From NCBI RefSeq assembly GCF_900101955.1, contig NZ_FNAQ01000014.1:1-60403 (forward strand): a stretch of DNA of 60,403 bases, given 5' to 3'. The stretch is from Desulfuromonas thiophila. Lineage in GTDB: Bacteria > Desulfobacterota > Desulfuromonadia > Desulfuromonadales > Desulfuromonadaceae. Numbering within the stretch: the stretch's first letter is position 1; every line of letters starts with the position of its first letter. This document shows, piece after piece, positions 16,285 to 24,065 of the stretch. The notes beneath the pieces were generated by a model. That model made no database searches, was not told the origin of the DNA, and worked only from the letters and a program-made list of their open reading frames with translations. Made by a program: the position numbers and the translations under genes.

Positions 16285-17973
16285 GTGAAAAATCGCTATT
16301 TTGTTCTGTTGCTGGTGCTGCTGCTGTGTGGCTGCGCCGGCCCGGCGTCGCTGTCCTGGCGTCCGGCAGAGCGGCCCGCGTCCGGCCTGGACGAAGAAAT
16401 GGACGCGAGCGGCTTTCTGGCCTTTGATGGGTCAGCCGAAGTGCTGCTGCAGCGGGAGGTGGCGCTGGCTGACAGTGCCGCTGACATCGTGGCGGATGAC
16501 GCCGAAACTCAAGAGGATAACGTTGTTCTGACGGTACAGCTGCCCGATGCGCCGGAACCGGAAGCGCCGGAAACGTTGGCGGCTGTTGCCGAGCCCGTTG
16601 TCGCCGCGCCGGTGGCGCCGCGGTATGATTTTCCGGTGGTTGAGAATGCCCGGGTGCAGGCCTTCATCGATTACTACACCGGTCCGGGCCGACGGACCTT
16701 CAGCCGCTGGCTGGAGCGTTCCGGCCGTTATCTGCCGTTGATGAGCGAGATCTTTGCCGAGGAGGGCCTGCCGCGCGACCTGGCCCTGCTGGCCATGATC
16801 GAATCCGGTTTCAACAGCAATGCGCGTAGTTGGGCCAACGCTGTCGGCTATTGGCAGTTTCTTGATTCCACGGGTCGACTGTACGGTCTGCGCAACGACT
16901 GGTGGCGCGATGAACGGCGCGATCTGGAGAAGTCAACCCGCGCCGCCGGTCGTTACCTGAAGGATCTGTACAGCAAGTTCGATGACTGGTATCTGGCGGT
17001 GGCGGCCTACAACGCCGGGCCGGGAACCATCGGCCGGGCTATTCGCCGCAGTGACAGCCGCGACTTCTGGCAGCTGGCGCGCGGCAAGGATCTGCAGTTG
17101 GAAACGCGCAATTACCTGCCCAAGCTGCTGGCGGCGCTGATTATCAGCAAGCAGCCGGAGGAGTACGGTTTCGACGCGATCCGCTATGAGCAGCCCTTCC
17201 GTTTCGAGCGGGTGGAGCTGCCCCAGGCGACGGATCTGGAGCTGGTCGCCCGCCTGCTCGACAGCGATTATGAAACCCTCAAGGAGCTTAATCCCGAACT
17301 CAAGCGCTGGTGTACGCCGCCGGGCGAGCGGGGTTATCGTCTGCGTGTACCGCCGGGCAGTGCCTCTGATTTCGCTGAAAAATATGCCGCCATCCCGCCG
17401 CAGGAGCGGGCCCGCTACCACCGTTACCAGGTTCGCCCCGGCGATACCCTTGGACGACTGGCCCAGCGTCACGGCGTGGCGGTCAACGACCTGATCGCCC
17501 TCAACCGTATCCGCAACCCGCGGGCGCTCAAGGTTGGTCAGGATCTGATCCTGCCACTGCAGGCTGGCGTGGCCACTCCGCTTTTGGCTGAACAGTCAAG
17601 CGAAGGGGATCGCGGCAGCCGGCAAAGTTATCGTGTGCAAAGTGGCGACAGCCTGTGGAAGATTGCCCGTGCCCATCAGGTGAGCGAAAAGGACCTGCGC
17701 CTGTGGAACCGCCTGGGCTGGAGCAGCCTGCTGCAGCCGGGCCAGACCCTGCTGGTCTCGGCGCCGCCGCAACGTGCGCAACTGGCCCAGGTCGCGACGC
17801 CGGCGCAGCAGCGGGTGGCCTACCGGGTCAAGACTGGCGACACCCTTTGGGGTATCAGCCGGCGCTTTGGTGTGGCGGCCGGTTCCATCCGCCAGTGGAA
17901 CAATCTGGCGGAAAACCATGTGTTGCAGCCGGGCGAGACCCTGACTCTGCTGGTAACCGGCGGCCGTTCCTGA
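16285..17973 (+). CDS. membrane-bound lytic murein transglycosylase D-like lipoprotein with three LysM domains
   Basis: A 562-residue exported protein. The GTG at 16285 with GGGAGA upstream is preferred to the longer frame because it places the hydrophobic LLLVLLLCGCAGP segment and its lipobox cysteine at the N-terminus. An acidic, Pro/Glu-rich linker follows. The SLT domain (about residues 130-280) carries the catalytic Glu near residue 173 (LLAMIESGFN), plus GYWQF and VAAYNAGPG. Three LysM repeats at about 380-430, 450-495 and 515-560 (YQVRPGDTLG, YRVQSGDSLWK, YRVKTGDTLWG) bind peptidoglycan. It cleaves glycan strands in the periplasm. Confidence 0.92.
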   Translation: MKNRYFVLLLVLLLCGCAGPASLSWRPAERPASGLDEEMDASGFLAFDGSAEVLLQREVALADSAADIVADDAETQEDNVVLTVQLPDAPEPEAPETLAAVAEPVVAAPVAPRYDFPVVENARVQAFIDYYTGPGRRTFSRWLERSGRYLPLMSEIFAEEGLPRDLALLAMIESGFNSNARSWANAVGYWQFLDSTGRLYGLRNDWWRDERRDLEKSTRAAGRYLKDLYSKFDDWYLAVAAYNAGPGTIGRAIRRSDSRDFWQLARGKDLQLETRNYLPKLLAALIISKQPEEYGFDAIRYEQPFRFERVELPQATDLELVARLLDSDYETLKELNPELKRWCTPPGERGYRLRVPPGSASDFAEKYAAIPPQERARYHRYQVRPGDTLGRLAQRHGVAVNDLIALNRIRNPRALKVGQDLILPLQAGVATPLLAEQSSEGDRGSRQSYRVQSGDSLWKIARAHQVSEKDLRLWNRLGWSSLLQPGQTLLVSAPPQRAQLAQVATPAQQRVAYRVKTGDTLWGISRRFGVAAGSIRQWNNLAENHVLQPGETLTLLVTGGRS

Positions 17974-18030
17974 TCGGCGGCGTTCATCCGGCAGCCACTG
18001 GCCTGTTGCCCGATTTGTTCTGTTCATGTG

Positions 18031-18052
18031 CCGGCGGGCATCAGCCCGCCGG
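18031..18052 (+). terminator. hairpin after the MltD-like gene
   Basis: Perfect 9-bp stem CCGGCGGGC / GCCCGCCGG with loop ATCA, followed by AGCTTCGTTCTG. It lies 57 bp after the stop and before the next gene. The T-tract is poor, so read-through is likely. Confidence 0.45.
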
Positions 18053-18092
18053 AGCTTCGTTCTGCGGTGTTTTTGGAAAGGTCTGACCGACA

Positions 18093-18818
18093 ATGTTCAA
18101 CTTTCTTCTTGCCTTTGTCGTTTCCACTCTGGCCGTGGTGCCACTGCATCTGGCCTATGGTCTGCAACTGCTCTACTGCGGCCTGATCTCCATGGTGCTG
18201 TTTGCCTTGCTGTATTTCTGGCTGTCGCGTCGGACCATGAAGCAGGTGGTGGCCCTGATGGAGAGCGCCCAGCGCGATCTGCAGGCCAACCGGCCGGAAA
18301 AGGCCGTTGCCACCCTGCACCAGGCGTTCCGTTACGCCCCCTGGCAGTTTTATGTCAAGGGCCAGGTCAATGCCCAGATTGGTACCGTCTACTACCTGCG
18401 GCGCGAATTCGCCAAGGCCATGCCCTATCTCGAAAAGGCTTTTGTGCGCCACTGGGTGGCCATGTGCATGCTGGCGGTGAGCTACATGAAACGCAACAAA
18501 CCGGCCAAAATGCGCGAGACCTTTGACAAGGCTGCTGCCGCGAATCGTAAGGAGCCTTTTATCTGGAACCTGTATGCCTACTGTCTGCAGCAGGTGGGCG
18601 ACAAGGCCAAGGCGCGCGAGGTTCTGGAAAAGGGGATCAAAAAGGTCGGTGGCGATGAACGGCTGGACGATTCCATCAAGGCGCTGGAACAGGATCGTCG
18701 CATGAAGATGCAGGAGTACGGCGATATCTGGTACCAGTTCCACCTGGAGAAACCGGGCGCCCTGATCAAGAAGCAGACCAAGGCCCTGCAGGGGCGGCGC
18801 AAGATGCCGCGAGTCTGA
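18093..18818 (+). CDS. membrane-anchored TPR-repeat protein
   Basis: A 241-residue protein. Two membrane segments occupy about residues 1-22 and 25-48. They are followed by a cytoplasmic array of tetratricopeptide-like helices (AVATLHQAFRYAPWQFYVKG, FAKAMPYLEKAFVRHWVAM, KAREVLEKGIKKVGGDERL). The tail is basic (KKQTKALQGRRKMPRV). TPR arrays mediate protein contacts; the partner is unknown. Six bp separate it from the Smr gene, so they probably form one operon. Similar proteins occur in Geobacter-type genomes without assigned function. Confidence 0.75.
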   Translation: MFNFLLAFVVSTLAVVPLHLAYGLQLLYCGLISMVLFALLYFWLSRRTMKQVVALMESAQRDLQANRPEKAVATLHQAFRYAPWQFYVKGQVNAQIGTVYYLRREFAKAMPYLEKAFVRHWVAMCMLAVSYMKRNKPAKMRETFDKAAAANRKEPFIWNLYAYCLQQVGDKAKAREVLEKGIKKVGGDERLDDSIKALEQDRRMKMQEYGDIWYQFHLEKPGALIKKQTKALQGRRKMPRV

Positions 18819-18824
18819 AAAGCC

Positions 18825-19577
18825 ATGGCCCGCAAGCGCAAAAACCGGCCGGTAGCGGCGGCCAGTAGCGACAAGACATTTCACAGCAGCCCCTTCAGGC
18901 AGATGGAGGGGCTGCATCATTTGGTCCCCGCCCAGGCGCCATCCGTGGTTGAGTCCTTCAGCGATAATACCTCCGTCCGCCCGGCCCCTGGAGCGGTCGC
19001 GCCGGTGGCGGATGATTTTGCCGGCGCCATGGCCCAACTGGGCGTGACGCCGCTGGCCACTGCTGACGATGGAGATAGCGTGGTGGAGGCGGCAGCTTGC
19101 CCGGAGGGCGCAGAAGCGCCGGCCGTTGACGAGCCGCGCAGCGAGCGGGAGCAGTTTCTTGCGGCCATCGGTGGTCTGGAGCCTTGCTTTCGCGATGCCT
19201 TTGCTGAGGAGGAGGACGAGGAGGCGGAGCCGGCTGCCGCGCCGCGCCGCATGAAGCTGCTGCGGCAGGGTCGTCTGCGGCCGCAGCAACAGCTCGACCT
19301 GCATGGCTGCAGCAGTGAACAGGCACTGGAGCGGGTGCGTCATTTCTTCAATCGCTGCCACCATGAAGGCCTGCAGACGGTGCTGCTGATTACCGGCCGC
19401 GGCCAGAGTTCACCTGGCGGCCAGCCGGTGGTACGCGAGGCCGTTGAACGCTTCCTGCGCCAGCGCGCTCAGGCCTGGGTGGCGGAATGGGCCCGCGCGC
19501 CGCGCCAGTACGGCGGTGAAGGCGCGCTGGTGGTGTTTCTGCGCCAGAGTGGCAAGTCACCGAACGGGGCGTCCTGA
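18825..19577 (+). CDS. Smr-domain protein
   Basis: A 250-residue protein with a low-complexity N-terminal half (Ala/Pro/Glu-rich, residues 30-140) and a C-terminal Smr domain at about 155-240. The domain motifs are LDLHGCSSEQAL, VLLITGRGQSSPGG and GGEGALVVFL. Smr domains (MutS2 C-terminus, SmrA/SmrB) are nucleases acting on DNA or on mRNA at collided ribosomes. LDLHG and the TGRG variant of TGxG are preserved, so activity is plausible. The start is taken at the ATG 6 bp after the TPR gene. Confidence 0.85.
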   Translation: MARKRKNRPVAAASSDKTFHSSPFRQMEGLHHLVPAQAPSVVESFSDNTSVRPAPGAVAPVADDFAGAMAQLGVTPLATADDGDSVVEAAACPEGAEAPAVDEPRSEREQFLAAIGGLEPCFRDAFAEEEDEEAEPAAAPRRMKLLRQGRLRPQQQLDLHGCSSEQALERVRHFFNRCHHEGLQTVLLITGRGQSSPGGQPVVREAVERFLRQRAQAWVAEWARAPRQYGGEGALVVFLRQSGKSPNGAS

Positions 19578-19653
19578 TGCCATCAGCCTGTTGCGCCGGT
19601 AGCGGCTGCGAAGCCGTGGCTGCGGCGGGGACTCCTGCCGGCCGGCTTGCCTC

Positions 19654-20832
19654 ATGAAAACATCTTCGGCTTCGTTGCTCTGGTCACCTACCTTCTTCCT
19701 GCTGGTTCTGCTGGCGGCCTTTCCGCCGCTGGCCACCGATATGTATCTGCCGGCCATCCCCCTGCTGCAGCAACAGTGGCAGCAGCCGTTGCAGGTAGTC
19801 AACCTGACGCTGGTGGCCTTTTTTGTCAGTTACTGCCTGTTTCTGCTCATCTATGGTCCTCTCTCGGACCGTTTCGGCCGCCGTCGGCCCCTGCTCGGCG
19901 GTATTGCCCTGTTTATTCTGGCATCCATCGGCTGTGCCCTGAGCAACAGTGTCGGTCAGCTGATTGTTGCCCGTATTGTGCAGGCGGCGGGCGCGGCGGC
20001 CGCTGCCGCTCTGTCTCTGGCCATCACCAAGGATATCTATCGCGACAGCGAACGTATTCGTATGCTGGCCTGGATGGGGGTGCTGATGGCCCTGGCGCCA
20101 GCGGTATCGCCCTTTATCGGCAGCCTGGTGCTGCTTTATGCCAGCTGGCGCTGGATCTTTCTGGTGCAGGCGGCGATCGCCCTGTTGGCCTGGCTGGGGG
20201 TGTTGCGCATGGGCGAAACCCTGCAGCAGCCCATCCAGACCGGCGCCCTGCAAACCGCCCGAATCTACCTGCATCTGCTGCGCAACCGGCGCTATCTGGT
20301 CTATGCCCTGATGGTGTCGACCGTGGTGCTGCCCCATTTTGCCTACATTGCTGGCAGCGCCGATATCTACATCAATCGTCTGGGGCTCGGCGAGCAGGCC
20401 TTCAGTGCCTATTTCGCCATCAACGCCCTGGCGTTTATGAGTGGCTCGCTGCTCTGTACCTGGCTGTTGCCGCGCCACGGTGCCCAACGCCTGCTGACCC
20501 TGGGATTCAGCGGTCTGTTGCTTGGCGGCCTGGTGCTGTGGCTGCAGCCCTTTGGTGGGCCGGCCGGTGTGGCCGCTTCCATGGCTATCGTCACCCTGTC
20601 GATGGGGCTGAGCCGGCCTCCCAGCAACAATCTGGTGCTCAAACAGGTCGACCGTTATGCCGGCGCCGCTTCGTCATTGCTGATTTTCATTTTTTTCATC
20701 TTCGGTGCCTTTGCCATGTGGCTGATTTCCCTCGATTGGCCCGACAAGGTTGCTGTGATCGGCCAGTTGGCGACTGCCGCCGGCAGCCTGACCCTGGGAT
20801 TGTGGTTATGGCTCAAGCGGCGGGACGACTGA
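19654..20832 (+). CDS. Bcr/CflA-type multidrug efflux MFS transporter
   Basis: A 392-residue major facilitator protein with 12 predicted membrane helices. MFS motif A appears as GPLSDRFGRRRPLLGG between helices 2 and 3. The N-terminal ATDMYLPAIPLLQQ is typical of the Bcr/CflA drug:proton antiporters. ALAPAVSPFIGSLV is the antiporter motif C region of helix 5. The substrate cannot be told from sequence. It follows the Smr gene after 76 bp and faces the convergent porin gene. Confidence 0.88.
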   Translation: MKTSSASLLWSPTFFLLVLLAAFPPLATDMYLPAIPLLQQQWQQPLQVVNLTLVAFFVSYCLFLLIYGPLSDRFGRRRPLLGGIALFILASIGCALSNSVGQLIVARIVQAAGAAAAAALSLAITKDIYRDSERIRMLAWMGVLMALAPAVSPFIGSLVLLYASWRWIFLVQAAIALLAWLGVLRMGETLQQPIQTGALQTARIYLHLLRNRRYLVYALMVSTVVLPHFAYIAGSADIYINRLGLGEQAFSAYFAINALAFMSGSLLCTWLLPRHGAQRLLTLGFSGLLLGGLVLWLQPFGGPAGVAASMAIVTLSMGLSRPPSNNLVLKQVDRYAGAASSLLIFIFFIFGAFAMWLISLDWPDKVAVIGQLATAAGSLTLGLWLWLKRRDD

Positions 20833-20947
20833 CAGGCGGTGAAAAACCGCCAGCAGAGCCCACATGACCGGGCGGCTAAAATCAATCATTGATCCGTCAT
20901 GGAATGATTTTGTGGGCCAGACCGAAATCGCATAGTTGGCCGGCGTT

Positions 20948-20980
20948 GTTGAAAAAACCCCCGGCCGGGACTTTTTCAAC
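20948..20980 (-). terminator. bidirectional intrinsic terminator
   Basis: On the minus strand GTTGAAAAAGTCCC-GGCC-GGGGGTTTTTTCAAC forms a G/C core stem flanked by A and T tracts, 16 bp after the FadL-type porin stop. The A/T symmetry lets it also stop the MFS transcript coming from the left. Confidence 0.7.
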
Positions 20981-20995
20981 GCCGCTTGTTGCCTG

Positions 20996-22333
20996 TCACG
21001 GGCGGTAGTGCAGCAGCAGGTGGGTGGTGAACTGCGACATCTCTTCTTTGAAGCCATGGTGGCAGTAGAGGGAATTGTGGCTTGCCTGCGCGTGCGGCAG
21101 GGCCCATTCGCAGGCCAGATCAAGACGCCAGCGCCCGGCGGCATAGCCCAGGCCGGCGGTCAGGTGCTGTTCGGCGATGGCGGGGAAATAGGGCAGCAGG
21201 TATCTGGAGGGCACCGGGCTTTTGCCGTAGTTGTAGCCGCCACGCAACCGCCAACGGGATGACAGGCGGTATTCCAGGCCCAGCGCGATGACCCACTGGT
21301 CGTTCCAGTGCATCGGATAGTTCATGCGGATGCGCTGCGGCACCTCGTCCGCCTGATTGCGGTGCAGGCTGAAGCGGATACGGTCGATTGCCTGTGACCA
21401 GTTGATCCAGTCCACATCCAGCGCCAGCCGCAGTGCCGGACTGACCTGGTAGCTGCAGCCCAGGCCGATTTGTTGCGGCCAGTTGAAGCCATCCAGTTCG
21501 GCTTCGTAGCCACGCAGGCCGGCGCCGATAGCGTTGTAGTTGACCTGGGCGCGCCCGCCACGAAAGTGCTGATCCGTGGCGCTGAGATAGGCCCCAGCCA
21601 GCGTGAAATCCCCCCACCGGTACTGAAATCCCAGCCGCAGGGCCGCCGAATAGGCCCGCGCATCCTTCATTTTCACCCCAAAAAATCCCACTTCGGTGCA
21701 AGCAGCGCTGGCGGGCAGATAGAGGCTGGTTGCCGGGAACAGGCGCATGTCCGCTTCGGCGTAACCGAGATTGAGGCTGATACCCAGCCTCAGGCGATCA
21801 TCGCTGCGGCGCCAGGCCAGCGTTGGCGTGATCTTCATATAACTCAGATTGCTGGAAAGGCTGTCATGTTCCCTGGGCAGGGGCGCCCGGTCGGCAAAGG
21901 GCGTGCGGAAATGGTGGTATTCCAGCCCCATGCCGCCTTGGGCGAAAATGCCGCAGCCGACAATGAAGGCAGAATCCGGCAGTGGGCTGGCCCAGGCCAG
22001 CAAGGGAAGGGGGAATTGCTGTTCACGTGCCAGCAGGTCGTTGCCATGGCTGTCCGCATGGTGGTTGCGCGACTGCATCAGGCTCAGACCCGCACTGATT
22101 TCGGGTTGGCAACAGCCGCTCAGCCCCGCCGGGTTGATGTTCATGGCCGTGGCGTTATCCACCAGGGCCAGATCCGCCCCGCCCATGCCGCAGGACACCG
22201 CGCCATAACCGATCAGATTCATGCCGTTGGTCGCACCTGCCCGCAACGGTGCCAGCACGACCAGTCCCACCATCAACCAGCCCAGCCACCAGCAGGCGGC
22301 GCGCGGCCGTGTTGGCATGCGCAAAAGCGTCAT
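20996..22333 (-). CDS. OmpP1/FadL-family outer-membrane porin
   Basis: A 445-residue beta-barrel protein. After the ATG at 22333 a basic stretch and hydrophobic segment (WWLGWLMVGLVVLAPLRAGA) form a signal peptide ending near residue 36. The mature N-terminus NGMNLIGYGAVSCGMGGAD and NATAMNINPAGLSG are the FadL plug signature. Alternating amphipathic strands continue to a C-terminal HLLLHYRP. FadL-type channels import long-chain fatty acids or other hydrophobic compounds. The ribosome-binding site is weak (GACGGTG). The FadL-type acyl-CoA ligase partner could be the gene at 42.2 kb, but they are far apart. Confidence 0.88.
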   Translation of the reverse strand: MTLLRMPTRPRAACWWLGWLMVGLVVLAPLRAGATNGMNLIGYGAVSCGMGGADLALVDNATAMNINPAGLSGCCQPEISAGLSLMQSRNHHADSHGNDLLAREQQFPLPLLAWASPLPDSAFIVGCGIFAQGGMGLEYHHFRTPFADRAPLPREHDSLSSNLSYMKITPTLAWRRSDDRLRLGISLNLGYAEADMRLFPATSLYLPASAACTEVGFFGVKMKDARAYSAALRLGFQYRWGDFTLAGAYLSATDQHFRGGRAQVNYNAIGAGLRGYEAELDGFNWPQQIGLGCSYQVSPALRLALDVDWINWSQAIDRIRFSLHRNQADEVPQRIRMNYPMHWNDQWVIALGLEYRLSSRWRLRGGYNYGKSPVPSRYLLPYFPAIAEQHLTAGLGYAAGRWRLDLACEWALPHAQASHNSLYCHHGFKEEMSQFTTHLLLHYRP

Positions 22334-22523
22334 TTCACACCGTCTGTTAGAAAATGCCGGCCAGCCGTGGCCTGTCGACACATACAGAACCGCACAACGG
22401 GCCACAACCCATTATGGTCAGGCCTACCATACAATGTGTCGCCAGCGCATCCTTTTTATTGTGAAATTTAAGCGCGCTTATTGGAAGGCAAGGAAGGGAT
22501 GATGATCGGGATCTCGTTCGTTT

Positions 22524-22569
22524 ACCACCCCGTCAGGCTGCGCCTGCCACCCCTCCAGAGGAGGGGAAT
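22524..22569 (+). repeat. two-hairpin repeat unit 1 (forward)
   Basis: ACCACCCCGT + CAGGC-TGCG-CCTG hairpin + ACCCCTCC-AGA-GGAGGGG hairpin + AAT. The sequence is nearly identical to the unit at 23129-23174 (differences in the second stem and its loop). Confidence 0.85.
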
Positions 22570-22677
22570 AAGGCAGAAAGAAGATTCCTCTTCCGTGGTG
22601 GGTTGACCAGCGTCTTCGTGGACGGGCACATGCCACCCTACAATGGACGGGAATTTTTCTTTGATGCGGCTGTGGCT

Positions 22678-22694
22678 CTCCACAGGAGGGGAAT
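22678..22694 (+). repeat. two-hairpin repeat, 3' half unit
   Basis: CTCCACAGGAGGGGAAT, the second hairpin and end of the repeat without the first half. Confidence 0.6.
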
Positions 22695-22719
22695 TTGCTT
22701 CCTTGGTCTGCCTCATGCT

Positions 22720-23106
22720 TTATTGCTCGATCCTATTCCCCTCCTGTGGAGGGGTGGCGCGTAGCGCCGGGGTGGTCAAGCGGCGTAACATGCCTTCCAT
22801 GTTCTGCAATACGTCAACAGCTCGGATATGGATAACATGCAATCCGAGTGACGCTAAATACGCATCGCGTTGCTTGTCGTATTCTGCTTTGTCGTTATGA
22901 CTGCTGCCGTCAACTTCGATTACCAGGGACTGGCTGGCGCAGAAAAAATCCACGATATAATTGCCGATAATTTTTTGCCGGTCGAAATCCAGACCCTGCA
23001 ACTGCCTGTTTTTCAGGTGTTGCCACAGCAGCACCTCGTGCAGCATGCCGGCTTTGCGCAGTTCGCGGGCACGCGCGCGCAATGCGGGGTTGTAGGGCAG
23101 GGCCAT
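22720..23106 (-). CDS. DUF559 (Vsr-like) endonuclease-domain protein
   Basis: A 128-residue protein starting MALPYNPALRARARELRKAG at 23106. The DUF559 core of the PD-(D/E)XK/Vsr-type fold is clear: EVLLWQHLKNRQLQGLDFDRQ, IIGNYIVDFFCASQSLVIEVDGSSH and DKQRDAYLASLGLHVIHI. D in IVDFFC and E in VIEVDG are the expected metal ligands. The frame stays open upstream, through repeat units, to 23298; that part is read as translated repeat and left out. The final residues after MEGMLRRL are encoded by an inverted repeat unit. No biological role is established. Similar genes in other genomes also sit among such repeats, which suggests mobility. Confidence 0.82.
   Translation of the reverse strand: MALPYNPALRARARELRKAGMLHEVLLWQHLKNRQLQGLDFDRQKIIGNYIVDFFCASQSLVIEVDGSSHNDKAEYDKQRDAYLASLGLHVIHIRAVDVLQNMEGMLRRLTTPALRATPPQEGNRIEQ
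22735..22776 (-). repeat. two-hairpin repeat unit 2 (inverted, inside DUF559 3' end)
   Basis: Reads ACCACCCC-GGCGCTACGCGCC-ACCCCTCCACAGGAGGGGAAT on the minus strand. The first hairpin has a different sequence but the same shape as in unit 1. It encodes the last residues of the DUF559 protein (TTPALRATPPQEGN). Confidence 0.85.
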
Positions 23107-23128
23107 GTAGGCTCTGGTGCTGCGTTTT

Positions 23129-23174
23129 ACCACCCCGTCAGGCTGCGCCTGCCACCCTTCCACAGGAGGGGAAT
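23129..23174 (+). repeat. two-hairpin repeat unit 3 (forward, 5' of DUF559)
   Basis: Same 46-bp unit as at 22524, with CCCTTCCACAGGAGGGG as the second hairpin. It lies 23 bp upstream of the DUF559 start, and with the unit at 22735-22776 makes an inverted pair around the gene. Confidence 0.85.
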
Positions 23175-23253
23175 TGCCTTTCTTGCTGCGGCTGCGGTCC
23201 TCTAGCGGCGACTTTTCTTTCTCAAACCGGCTCATGTTCTCTTTTTCGATCCT

Positions 23254-23274
23254 ATCCCCCTCCTGTGGAGGGGG
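23254..23274 (-). repeat. two-hairpin repeat, half unit (inverted)
   Basis: ATCCCCCTCCTGTGGAGGGGG, a perfect 8-bp stem with a TGT loop. It matches the second hairpin in inverted orientation and overlaps nothing coding. Confidence 0.65.
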
Positions 23275-23294
23275 CGCGTTCGGTTTCGGCGGGT

Positions 23295-23876
23295 TCAAGC
23301 GGGCTCCTGTGCCAGCAGGGTTTGCATCTGGGGGATGAAGGCCAGGCAGTCGTGTTCCAGAGCGCTATGGTGGCGGTGCAGTTGGTCGAAGCCGTCGGCC
23401 AGGGGATTGGGCTGGCGGGCGCGGCGGGCGATGGCCTGCAAGGCGCGCTGGATGCCGACAGGTTCGCGGTAGGCCAGCAGCCAGTTGGCCGCCAGGCGGC
23501 GTGGTAACTGGGCGGCGAAAGCCGGTGGCAACGGGCGGGGCTGCTGCAGCAGCCGGTTGATGGTGGTGGCGAACTGGTCGAGCGGCTGGGGGTGCAGGGC
23601 GGGCCAGTGGTGGGCGGCGATGTGGTCGTAGAACAGATCGACCAGAATGCCGCGGTAGCGGCCGTAGCGGGCATCGAGCTGCTGGCAGCTGTGGCGGAAC
23701 AGGGGATGGTTTTCAGCCAGGCTGTCGACGCGGCGATGACGGCGCATGCCGGCGAGAACGCCGGGCGGGTAGGGCAGTTGTGGCGACAGGGGCCCTTTGA
23801 CGAAATCGGCAACCAGGCTGCCGATGTAGTGGTCGGGTTCGGGGTGGGAAAACAGCAGGTGCAGCAGATCGTTCAT
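23295..23876 (-). CDS. acyl carrier protein phosphodiesterase (AcpH-like)
   Basis: A 193-residue protein of the AcpH/DUF479 family, which removes the phosphopantetheine arm from acyl carrier protein. MNDLLHLLFSHPEPDHYIGSL, VADFVKG, GMRRHRRVDSLAENHP and LVDLFYDHIAAHHW match the family's N-terminal metal-binding pattern. The start at 23876 has GGAG 9 nt upstream; the longer frame with a Pro-rich head is rejected. The HD-like His/Asp residues (RRHRRVD, FYDH) are intact. It is divergent from the M20 peptidase gene across 189 bp. Confidence 0.82.
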   Translation of the reverse strand: MNDLLHLLFSHPEPDHYIGSLVADFVKGPLSPQLPYPPGVLAGMRRHRRVDSLAENHPLFRHSCQQLDARYGRYRGILVDLFYDHIAAHHWPALHPQPLDQFATTINRLLQQPRPLPPAFAAQLPRRLAANWLLAYREPVGIQRALQAIARRARQPNPLADGFDQLHRHHSALEHDCLAFIPQMQTLLAQEPA

Positions 23877-24065
23877 GGGGGGTACTCCGGGGTGCCGGCG
23901 CTTCTTGGGTGAGGGATCGGGCTTGCCAGGGCGCGGCTGGCCGGCGTATGCTGCCGACGTCGCCGGGGCGGGTTGCCCGCCCGCCGGGGGCACTGTAACA
24001 GCGGGCTGTCGGCCCTGTCCAGCGGGGCGGGCGGTGGTTTTTTCTCTTCAGGATGAGGATGGCAA

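Larger units (their letters stand above)
22334..22719. other. intergenic repeat-rich stretch
   Basis: No gene seen. The first 180 bp are plain sequence. From 22524 it holds a two-hairpin repeat unit, at 22592-22640 an unrelated GGTTGACCAGCG...CACATGCCACC segment, and at 22678-22694 a half unit (CTCCACAGGAGGGGAAT). Confidence 0.6.

Noticed and set aside
22524-23274. Possible CRISPR array
   Set aside because: Units occur in both orientations with irregular spacing and a gene in between; no regular spacers.
23107-23298. N-terminal extension of the DUF559 protein
   Set aside because: This part is translated repeat units; the DUF559 domain begins at MALPYNPAL. Translation of the repeat cannot be excluded.
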